From Saturnia japonica (lineage: Eukaryota > Arthropoda > Insecta > Lepidoptera > Saturniidae): a DNA stretch of 64,000 bases. The stretch is from NCBI GenBank assembly GCA_033032175.1, contig CM065311.1:2969190-3033189 (forward strand). The letters run 5' to 3'. This document shows, in pieces, positions 45,083 through 55,323 of the stretch. A model generated the notes under the pieces. That model saw only the letters and a list, made by a program, of their open reading frames with translations. It searched no databases and was not told the origin of the DNA. Position 1 is the stretch's first letter; every line of letters begins with the position of its first letter. The translations under genes were made by a program, and so were the position numbers.

Positions 45083-45237
45083 CCCACTGTATTCGCGACG
45101 AGAAACGAGCTACGATTCGCACGAGCTGCGGCTATAAAATTAAGTATTCAGTATATCGTGCACCTTTTTCCTTGTATGATTCACTATATTAGCTGATCAA
45201 TAGAGCAGATGTAAACTCAACAAATACTGTTGCAATA
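45083..45237 (+). promoter_or_regulatory. conserved 5' flank and 5' UTR of copy C
   Basis: Counterpart of 8426..8570. Shared blocks are CCACTGTATTCGCGACGAGA, CGTGCACCTTTTTCCTTGTA and AACTCAACAAATACTGTTGC before the ATG. Upstream homology to copy B stops where the hAT ends, so anything regulatory further upstream was displaced or replaced. A TATAAAA at 45133 is not conserved in B. Confidence 0.4.
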
Positions 45238-48200
45238 ATGTGTGACGAAGTAATTAAAGTACTTTTTGTTTGTCTCGGTAAGATCTTAACATAAAATAAT
45301 CTTTAGAAATTACTTTAGTTTTTCGTTAGAGGTAAATTTAATTTGCTAATACGTATAATTAAGTATCAAGCCACAATAATACGTATCATTGTTTACTTAC
45401 ACATAATTACGAAATTATATTATTTACTAACTGTGCTCGCGACTTCGTTCGTTCGCGAATCGTGCACTCCCTTTGCCGGTTATTTTAAAGATAAAAATCG
45501 TTATTGTGGGTGATTCTTAAAAGATAGACAATAAGATTGAGTGATGTGTTATACATACAATAATACTAGCCCGCTACCCCTGTTAATAATGTTATGTGCC
45601 GCTACCACACAAAAATAAATATCTGAAAAATATGCGTTAATATTTTTTCGATATTCCTATAATAATTTGTATTGTTATTAACTATTTTAATTAGATATAT
45701 TAATTGATTTTAGGCAACACGTGTCGATCTCCAATAGCAGAAGGTGTATTTCAGAAATTGGTGAATGAGATGAATTCAACCTATGAGTGGGAAATAGATA
45801 GCGCCGCGATTGCAGATTGGCATGTTGGGAAACCACCCAGCTCGAGGTCACGTGAAATTATGAAAATGTATAAAATTCCATATAGCAGTGTTTCTCGACA
45901 AGTGAGTGAAAAGCGTTAATTATTAATTCATTTTTATAGAACTGTGTGGTGTTACCTAACGCGAGTAGTTATAAAAAATACTTATTAATACAACAAAGTG
46001 ATTTAATCATATTGAGTATAACAATCAGAAAATAAAAAACTTACTGGTTTTGAAAACCGAAAAAAAATAACAGTGGCGACTCAACACAAAGTATAATGTA
46101 CTATCTACTACTACCGCAGCTTGACAGTTATTTCAAACAAAAATCGTAATAACTAATGATGACTTTTAGCGAGCTGGATAAATTTCGGGTAAATCGTAAA
46201 TTAACCAATCAATTGCTAAATATTGTTATTCTACCAACCAGATGAGAAATTGCTTTTGGCGTACTATCGAATACCCAGTGGCGCAGTTAGCTTAGGTGGC
46301 ACCCGGGGCGGATTTTATAGGTGTCACCCCAAAACTCAATCGAAACTGTTAAAATAAAAAAAGTTATAATCATTTACGTTTTATTAAAATACGAGTACCT
46401 ATTACAAATATTTGAATATTATGTGAAACAAATTACTTTGTTAAAAATTAAAATTTCTTCCTTCTAGCTTTGACACCAGTGAACTCCGAAATCACGTCTT
46501 CAAAATTTATATTTTGTGTTGCTTCATGTTCTATCGTTAAAATACCAAGATTGTTTAATCTGGTTTCAGTCATTGTAGGCCGCAAGTAATTTTTAATTAA
46601 TTTTAATTTGCTGAAACTTCTCTCACATGAAGCAACTGATGCACATATTGTTATAAATAACTTTAGTGCGACCGTTAGATTCGGAAGAGATTCTGTAAAA
46701 TCACATTCCACAATAAATTTCAAGAAGTCCAGTGTCACCCAATTAGAGACAGTAATATTAGCCGCTTTTAAATGTCTTCTCAATCTTGGTATTTCTAAAA
46801 GGAGTTCTGTTTCTGATACTACATTGTAAAGGTTAGTAAATTTTGATATAGCAAATTTTAACTGTTCAGTGTTTGCCGAAAGCTAGGTCTTTGACTGCAC
46901 AACCTCAAATAATGGACTTTGCTCTTGTTTCGAGTTCAATATTGAATCTGTCAAGACATTCTAACATGTCCTTTTGAAGTTCCGCTCTAAGTTTAAGTCC
47001 AGCATTGGTGGACGATGCTAATTCACCGGGCATGCGTTTCTTGCGACGAATTCGTCGTTCCATCGAAATGTTGTATTTCTCCGATTTTTGTACAGCAAAA
47101 TCTATTGCCTCTTCTGCTAGATGCAACCGTTTCTCTCCAATGAATAGACGAAGTGCTTCTAGTTTTATGATTATTTCATCAACACATAAACCTTTACTTT
47201 GTAATGCAATCTGAGCATTGTTCACTTCCCTTAGCACATCATTCCAAAAGAAAAGAAAACAAAGAAATGAGAAGTTGCACACAGCAGGCATAAGATCTTG
47301 TGCAGCACCTCTAATTTCTAAATTTACGTCATGGTCACATAGTTCCTCAATTGCAGATATTATCCCATAAAAATTTTCAACCAATACTTTTACTGCACCA
47401 TAATGAGCACTCCAGCGCGTTGTCGAAAGTCTTTTAACAGATGCTTTGCGGTGATTGAGGAGCACTTCCCAACGGCTTGTGGAAGTTGAAAAAAAGTTAA
47501 ATATTGTTTCCACTGCTCCGAAAAATGTAACACAAGTCACATTTTGTGCGAACGAATGTTGGCCGCATAAATTAATTGAATGATCTATACAACCAATAAA
47601 AATGGCTTTATTGTTTTTTTCTTTTATAATAGCTTGCACTCCTCCGTGTATACCACTCATAACTGCAACATTATCATAACCTTGAGAACGACACATCATA
47701 ATATCTAAGCCATCGTTTTCAAGCTTCTTTAGTATTTCAGCGCTTAAATCAGCTGCTTTTTTTCCATGTAAAGGAAAGAATCCTAAGAATACTTCTTTGA
47801 CTTCTACTTTTCTGTTATTAATTTTTACATAACGAATCACTTCAGACATTTGATCGACATGTGAAACGTCAGGTGTGCTATCAAACATGATTCCGAAATA
47901 TTTGGCCGATTTAATTTCGTTGACAAGCTGACATTTTACATGATTAGCTAAAACATTTATGAACTCATTTTGTATTTCTGGCGATAAATATGTTACTTTA
48001 GGTGATTTTTCCTGCTCCAAATATAGTATATGTTCTTTGAGTACTGCATCATACTTTGACAGCAGTTTAACTAGTTCTAAGAAATTACCTTTATTAGACG
48101 ACCCCTGGGTTTCATCATGTCCACGAAATGCTAGGTTTTGTTTAGCCAAAAACAATGTTATATCTAATAATCTAGATAAAAGATTTTTCCACTTCTGTCT

Positions 48201-51200
48201 TTCCGTATTCATTAATTGCAAGGTTGCATCATCTGTTGTGGTGTGAGATTTTAATCTCATTTTCAAAGTTTTCCACTTTTCGAAATTTTCTAAATGTTCA
48301 CATGAAGTTTCATGATCCAATACCTTAGGATTTAGTTTCCACCACTTCTGAAATCCAGTTGTAAATGTTGTTTGTATGTTACTGACAGCAAAAACAGTAC
48401 TGGTTATTTGATATAGGAGAAAATACCATCCATGATCGTAATTTTTTTTCACCACTAGGCATCTGTTTATAATACCATTCCTGTGAAAATGACGAGAATC
48501 ACCTTTAATCTTTGAACCATGACGAGATACAGTAGGAAACGGTCCTTCTTTGTTCTGGAAATGTTCATTGCCCTTTTTTACTATGTCAATGCGAACATTA
48601 TCAGGTACCGGTAAACTCCGATGTGAAACATCTCTCAAGTGTTGAACTGATTCTTCGAAGCTAATGCTATCTCCGAAAGTAGCATTAACGGCGTCATTTT
48701 CATTATTTATTTTGATTCCGTCAAGGTCCTGGGTCGCCTTCATTGATTCTGTATTGTCGATGTTGCTATCTGAATGTGAGTCTCCAAGATGTGAATCATA
48801 ACTTTCGTCAGCAGGAGACTCCGGTACTTTACTTGAACTTTGGCCGTTATCTGCTTTTGTGACATATTTGAAAAGAGAACCGGTCATGCTCTGAATTTCA
48901 TGCATTTTAGCCTTTATGGCTTTTCCCTGTTGAAACCCGCTTTCTCTTTTCGAATTATGAATTCCCAGAGGCATATTTCGTTCTGAGTATTCTACGAAAT
49001 ATTTTTAGTTAGTAAGTGATACGTTGATTTTATAAACTACATAATTATAACAGTAAATAAATACCTACACGTTACGTAACTAGCTTTGTGAAATATATTT
49101 TTATATAAATTAACAATCCTGCGTGTTTAATATGTAAGTTTATTTTGTCGCAACTAGATGGCGCTTATTCATTTATAAACTACATAACGTTATGTTAAAT
49201 GCATTTATATAGGGTTTTTTATTTTGAGAGCAATAAAAAGTTTCGTAGTGCAAATTGTTATTATTTATTTTTTAACAAAGTTCAAACTAGATCAAAATAG
49301 TTCAACAAATAATTATTGCAAAGTGCTGTACTTAACACTGCGTCTGGGTGTAAATATGTATTTAAGTATTATTAGAAAAATACTAGTTAAATACTCCACC
49401 GTTGATTGTGATATCCGTGCCATGAGTGCTCGAGCTACTCATCTCGGAGCCAAATCAACGTATTAGACATGCGCAAAACAGTACTCTATGAAGTAATGCC
49501 ATATGGCATGACATTTCGCGCTGCGTAATATGGCATTAGAGCAGTACTCAGTACTCTAAACATGACCCGTCCGAAATAACGCATTAAGCTTAGACATACA
49601 TATAGCCCGCTAACAATTACGTATGTGCTATTGTACTGAATGTTCTGATGTCATAAATAGACCTTTTATTATTGCCTATTTGTATAGTTTACTTCTACGA
49701 GTGACGACACGGCGTTATGAAAACGCAATTTTTTTACAAAAACAGCAAATACTTCACAAATCAACTTTTTATTTATATCTCCACTGCATAAATAACCTTG
49801 ACCGCGTAAACTAATACCCAACACGCTAATGAATGCACTATAATTGAAAACATTGAAATAAACGAAAGAAAGCGAGCAAGTTATGATTTATGAGTTGGGC
49901 GGTGTCAAAGAAATGTAAGCTTTATTAGAAATGCAATAGAAGCTTAACGGAGGCAGAATCCTGTCAAGCGGCGGACATTCGTTGTCGTTCGCATAATATT
50001 ACTCGAACCTTTACGATGTTGACCGATTGACACCCGAACATTACAGTACAGTACACTTCAGTACCTACGTACAGTACTTAGAACGCGACGGACCTATCCT
50101 ATAACCTCTTGCTATGGAACGTCATGTTTAGAGTTATGTGACATGCTAAATTTTGTTGGGTTATAGGTACTGTTACAGTACGCGGTCGTGACATATTACG
50201 CGTAATACATGACTCGCAGTACTTACACATGTCTACAACGTATGAGAAGTTGTATCATATGATTATGATTACTTTCAATAAAAAACCTAAACTTAATATA
50301 TTCCTTTTTTGTAAACAAATCCCATTGCTATTAGATCGGAAAATAATAAGTAAGTAAATAATAAATAAGCATATTATTTACAATTAAACATTACCTAAAG
50401 TAATATCGTAAAACTTGTAGAAATATAAATAAAATCTTTTTACGCCAGCAAAGCCTTTAAAACCTATTTTAATAAATAAATACCTTTAGTAGATAGTAAT
50501 ACTTGCCCAGGCTAAACAAAAAAATATTACTGCAATCCGTCTAAAATACCTTCTGTAGGTACCTATTTATCATTTAGGATGGCTCAATAATATAGTTTTA
50601 AAATACACAGTAATTAAAAGAGAATAAAATAATTGAAGGGTTTTTCAAAATAATGTAAGATACTGCTATTAGATACTAAATGAATTAAAAATTTAAGTAT
50701 TACCTGTAATAACAAATATACTTCACTTACCTTGTTTATTTTCTTCAAGAATTGACTAAGTATATTAAATCGGTTTTTATACAAAAAATGTTGTTTATAA
50801 TATCTAATAATTAACAAACACTTTGCACTAGACGTTCACACGTTCACGTAAGAGAATATTGAAATAAATGCGCTCGGAAACAAAAGAAATGGCCCAATCC
50901 ACAATACAAGTGACGAGCGCTATATCGAGGGAATCCCCTGACTAGCGTTAGTTATGCGCGAACGGGGTATTAAATTTTGGGGGAATCCCAGATCGATTGA
51001 CAGTGTGCACATTGTTTTTTTTTCTAAATATCAATTTATTATGCTCGTGGTACGATATCATAGTTACCTACATAATTTTATTAGTGGCGGTTATGCTCTC
51101 TGCCATAGATTTACGATTTTTTATAGGTAGAAAGAACTACAACTGACGGTCATAGTCGGGCTCGGGTGTCACCCCTAATTGGGTGACACCCGCGGCGGCC

Positions 51201-54200
51201 CCCCCCCCCCCTTAGCTACGCCACTGCGAATACCTACTGCACAGCTTATTCTTTGGGTCTAGAGGTCTAATAGCATGAAATTTTAAATTGTAGATTTAAA
51301 AAAAAAGATCCTCAAGGCATAAATGGTTTTTTGTTTTGGTCACTGGGTACACATCATTTATACTTGACTTTGTACTATTTCTCTAGTATTCAAACATGGG
51401 TCTAAGAAGATGGTCGCAATGATGTGAAGACATGGCTCTTCCGTGGTAAAAATACTTCGTCTTTAGACGTAGTCAAGTTTTGAAATACCTATCTAATTTG
51501 TAAGCATTCAGTACTAACTTGTATGAATTGTCTTCTTATTCTAACTCCTACTCTAAAAACTCGATGTCAAAAAGAGAATCTGAGTCATTAGGTACTGTTG
51601 TAGCTTCATCTACATTTAATATAAATGTATCTATTTTATTTTTCAATTCTCATGACATTTTCCGTACGTTTTTTCCAGCCCTACGCTGTAATACTAGAAA
51701 ACACGCCTTGACTGAATTTTCTATATCCCAAGCAGACACATGTTTCTACTGGGCAATTTTTTTGTCCGAATTCCATATTAAGAAGTCTTTACATATGAAA
51801 TTGGCGTTTTGTACGGGAGGATATATAAATCAATTTTTTTTTTTGTAAAATATATGTCTCATAGGTAGTTCATTGATCCCTTTACTAAAAAAACCATGGG
51901 GCGAGAATCAATAAACTCTTTGAAGGCGGTTTGGACTGCCGCATCGGAGTTGAATTTTTTTCCTTGTAAGAAGTTGTCTAAATTCCGGAAAAAATGGTAA
52001 TCTGTTGGACCGGGGAGTACGGTGGATGTCGCAGACATTCCAATTGTAGCTTATCTAACTTATTGGTTGTTTGTTGTGCAGTGTGTGGTTTTGCGTTGTC
52101 GTGAAGCAGCAGTGGCCTAGAGCGATTGACCAATCTCAGTTGTTTAGCAGCTAGTTCTTCCTTCATGGTTTGCAGTTGCTGACAATAGATATCTGCCGTA
52201 ATCGTTTGGCCAGATTTTAGAAAGCTGTAGTGAACGACACCGGCGCTATGCCACCAAACACTCACAAGTAACTTTTTCTGAGTCAATTTTCGTTTAGGGC
52301 AGGATTTGGCTGGGTCTCCAGGGTTCAGCCATTGCAACGAGCGCTTCCGATTATCGTACAGTATCCTTTTAATGTCCTGAAAAGGCACGCTCTGTAGGCT
52401 AAACGGCTTGATGGATTTTAGTATACGAGGTGTTGTTAGATTCGTCTTTATTGTGGGAGTGGCCTAGGCTATATAATATTTTAAGTACGACTAAAATAAA
52501 AAGCAAAAATAAAATGCAACGTTAAATTATATCAGTTTGAAATAGAACTACCGGGATTTAGCTTAAATATGTATAAAGCCGTGTGCTCATGGAATTTCCT
52601 GTTGGTAACATATTATCAGGAATCATTTTATTTCCTCCTAGAGGTGAATTTTTTAAAAACTTTTTCTATTGAGCACTTACGTCATATTATGAACTCCTGT
52701 GTAAACTTTCAATCCTTCTAGACTATAACCAGCTCAAGCAGTGCTTTGTCTATCAGTCAGTCTTAAGAATTTTACTAATTACATCTATATATCATATAAC
52801 GCTCGCTTAGTTGAAGTGTATATAAAATATTGGACGAAATGTTATCGTAAGATACAGAGCTGGTCCATTTCTTAGATAGAGCGACAATGTGTGTAAAATA
52901 GCTGGAAGCGATTGGAAACGCCATCCAGGCCGAAAGTCTGGTACAGTGGTACCTTTGAAGAGGCGGACGCTTAGCAGTGGACCGACGCGACGCGATCTTA
53001 AAACGATGGCATACAAATTTTATGAAAAAAGAAACTTGGTGTAGATAGTTGGGCACATAAGTTTTTTTGAACTTGTTGCCTCACTTTCGCGGATGACAGC
53101 CTTTCGCACTCGCTCCCAAGTCCGGTGAAGCGGTGCAGTCGGCTCCAGGACCCTTAAGGATAACAGTATAGTTAGTTTGAAAAAAAAACCTCCATGATTA
53201 TAATGCAGTTTTAAACTATTATAATTACCTCAGAAATTGACTATGTTTCCGATTTTACATTAGATATTGATATTAGGTTATTTCATAATCAAACAACAGA
53301 AACAAAAATTTACTTTCAGATTACTACTGGAGATTTTAGTTACTACGATTACATCATCGGCATGGATGATTGGAACATGAACGACCTTAATGAAATGGCA
53401 CCTCAAGGCAGTAAAGCGAAGTTGCTTTTGTTTGGCGACTTTGATCCTATGGGAGAAAGAATAATCAGAGATCCCTACTTTGTACGTTCTATTTTAAACA
53501 AAAACCTTTGCATGTTAATAATGAATTTGTTCTTAATAAGCTATGAACCTTGGTTTAACTAATCAAATCGAAAAGTTTATATTATAAATTAAATAATTAT
53601 GGAATACCAACCTTATTTTATGTTCACCAGTAAGCGTGGGAGTTGAATGCAGTCGGGGCTCGAGGTGAAGAGCGTCAGTATCTCCCCCGCCGTCCGCACG
53701 CCTCGCCTCACACTCCATTAATGTAGGTGTAGTGATGTAAGTGCTCAGTGCTGGTCTTTGACAAACTATCGTACGCTTACTGATCGCGTTAATGGTAAAG
53801 TTGTGACCCTGTGTTATTTTTGTTTTTAATAATAACTAATCAAATCCATCAACTTCTATTACAAAAATCATGTCTTTATTTATCGCTAAGCACGGGAAAT
53901 TGCGAAAATGACTCTGATGAAGATAAATTGTTACCTTGTTTTTTTTTCACTATGTAAATTTTAAGAACATTAAAATCTATCGACATTCTCATTATTCTAG
54001 TTAGGTCACAGCACTATTAAATTCCTTAACTCTGCATTCAACTTGCGCGCCTACTATACATATTACCTATTTGTAACATTATTCAATAATAACTTGTTTT
54101 CGTTTACAGGATAATGGTTTACATGGATTTATAAAATGTTACGAGCAGTCAGTAAGATGTGCCAAAGGCTTCTTACAACATGTAATGAAGTTATCTATTA

Positions 54201-54217
54201 GTTGTAATAAAAAATAG
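45238..54217 (+). CDS. LMW protein tyrosine phosphatase, copy C (4 exons)
   Basis: Exons 45238..45277, 45714..45901, 53320..53481 and 54110..54217 (stop TAG 54215..54217) have the same sizes and phases as copy B, giving 498 nt and 165 residues. The P-loop is again split by intron 1 (VLFVCLG / NTCRSPIAEG). Compared with B, exon 2 differs at only three visible bases (G-to-E, K-to-E and I-to-M changes). Exon 3 has FGDFDPMG where B has FGVFDPMG, and the loop reads DPYF where B has DPYC. The catalytic Cys, Arg and Asp are intact. Intron 2 (7.4 kb) holds a hAT element and a mariner fragment. There are no stops or frameshifts, so both B and C look functional. Confidence 0.9.
46448..48974 (-). pseudogene. 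hAT transposase (TTF/DUF4371/dimerisation), frameshifted
   Basis: The main open part, 46905..48974 (689 codons), starts MPLGIHNSKRES. It contains the TTF-type finger region near residues 165..225 (GFQKWWKL, HETSCEHLENFEKW), the DUF4371/catalytic core with FGIMFDSTPDVSHVDQMSEV, SQGYDNVAVMSGIHGGVQ and RLSTTRWSAHYGAV, and a mid helical domain. After a stop at 46905 the C-terminal dimerisation segment continues in another frame (46448..46783): ICASVASCERSFSKLKLI and NYLRPTMTETRLNNLGIL. In the TTF finger the Cys-rich motif (YCFCC) is readable only in a different frame around 48380..48402, so two compensating slips have probably garbled it. It resembles ZMYM1-like proteins. Probably inactive. Confidence 0.8.
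48975..51226. other. non-coding internal part of the hAT element
   Basis: 2.2 kb with no domain-bearing frame. AT-rich in the middle. Around 49480..49560 the words ATGCCATATGGCAT and AGTACTCAGTACT form short palindromes, and 50040..50090 has repeated CAGTAC words. Possibly subterminal transposase-binding sequence. Confidence 0.45.
51850..52395 (-). mobile_element. mariner (DD34D-type) transposase fragment
   Basis: An open frame at 51978..52388 covers the middle of a mariner transposase: QWLNPGDPAKSCPKRKLTQK, SVWWHSAGVVHYSFLKSGQT and LLHDNAKPHTAQQTT with the second catalytic Asp, then HPPYSP before a frameshift. The N-terminal DNA-binding half and inverted repeats are missing. It lies in intron 2 of copy C at a point where copy B carries its MITE/Transib nest instead. 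A related remnant is at 58138..58720. Confidence 0.75.
52400..53319. other. distal part of intron 2, copy C
   Basis: No exon. It matches 17460..18396 of copy B throughout, with small indels. Open frames at 52775..53056 have direct counterparts in B with different frames, and are therefore non-coding. Includes a LINE tail at 53040..53190. Confidence 0.65.
53040..53190 (+). repeat. jockey-like LINE 3' tail shared with copy B
   Basis: TTGCCTCACTTTCGCGGATG and CAAGTCCGGTGAAGCGGT, ending in an A run. Positional equivalent of 18090..18260. Confidence 0.65.
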
Positions 54218-55323
54218 TCTTCACTATTATCCCACATCCATATCTTACTTAATGGAAGTTTTTCAGGGTTTTCCTCTTTTATTCGTAATATTAATATGTA
54301 AAACAATTTTTTTTTATAAAACTTTTAATAAAAATATTTCATCATAATTATTTTATTTACAAAATTTCATATCATACCATAGATGACAAATCAATGGCAC
54401 TCGGCAGGTAATGAGGTGGTAACTTACAATTAAAATAATTGTATCTATAAGTTCAATGATGTCAAGAAAAATTGAAAGATATATTTTATTTCTTAGTTAG
54501 ACGGAAACACATTTAAAACATGCATGGCCTCGATTCTCGTTTGTAGACTCTAGGTCTCTACCTAATAAAAACAAGTTATAAACATTTAACACCTTTGCGA
54601 TTGCGTATCATCGATGGATGGGTAAAGGTAAACTAACTGCAAAATATGATGGTCGCTCCAGACTCGCACCGTGGAGTCGGCGTGAATCGAACTACTCTCC
54701 ACGCTCACAATATCCGTGGTTGGGTCGAGTCACTGGTACTAAATGGACAGCACTTCAGCCGTGGCGTCTTTGAACCTATGTGGACTGGCATATTATAATA
54801 ATCTACTTAAGATACAAAACAAACAAAGAAAATGCAGTGGAGAATGAGTACACATCGAACATTTCTAGTTATTTATGATTTATCGAGTCAATTTTTTTTG
54901 AGTATTTATCGTGTTTCTAAGATCAGCAATATTTTTGAATTGTGGGTTTAGCTGTGGTAAGATTATAGAACAACATAATAGTAGCCACTGTCAAGAAATC
55001 ATAAATTTCTAAAATGGCTGATGTTCTTGAACTTTATCAACCATTAGGTGAAACATAGTAAGTTGACAATGCTCACAATTAAATAAAAATATATTGATGC
55101 AATTGCAGCTTTAAAAGCTGTTCTTGCCATAATAGCACCTTTTAAATGCATAATATATCACAAAAGTTACATTAGCCTTAAATATCAAAATACTTAAATG
55201 ATAACATTAAAAAGGATCATCTACAACTTGTGGTCCTTTCCTTTTTTACAATAACATCACATTAATAGAGAGTAAATATGGAAATACCTGATTTTACTGA
55301 ATTAAACTTACCTAATGTAAATT
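54218..55323. other. intergenic stretch after copy C
   Basis: A poly(A) signal (AATAAA at 54327..54332) follows copy C. Homology to the 3' side of copy B continues to about 54620 (compare 19120..19500). The rest shows no gene. 54655..54790 is a GC-richer segment with no identified family. A short frame at 55014 (MADVLELYQPLGET) is too small to call. Confidence 0.5.
54327..54332 (+). promoter_or_regulatory. putative poly(A) signal of copy C
   Basis: AATAAA 110 bases after the TAG stop, in the same place as the signal of copy B (19225..19230). Confidence 0.5.

Larger units (their letters stand above)
46276..51226 (-). mobile_element. hAT transposon (TTF/DUF4371 type) in intron 2 of copy C
   Basis: A 4951-bp element with ends CAGTGGCGCAGTTAGCTTAG and, inverse of the right, CAGTGGCGTAGCTAAG. 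CGAATACC is duplicated at 46268..46275 and 51227..51234 and occurs once, uninterrupted, in copy B (10395..10402). Subterminal GGTGGCACCCGGGGCGG and CGGGTGTCACCC also mirror each other. The transposase lies on the minus strand; a 2.2-kb non-coding part follows at 48975..51226, including a run of 13 C next to the right end. The insertion postdates the B/C duplication. Confidence 0.88.

Noticed and set aside
45133..45139. TATAAAA upstream of copy C as a TATA box
   Set aside because: It lies only about 17 bases before the nearest TCAGT initiator-like motif and is not conserved upstream of copy B.
54655..54720. tRNA-like T-loop (inverse reads GTTCGATTCACGCC)
   Set aside because: No matching acceptor, D or anticodon arms can be folded around it; it is probably part of an unidentified repeat.
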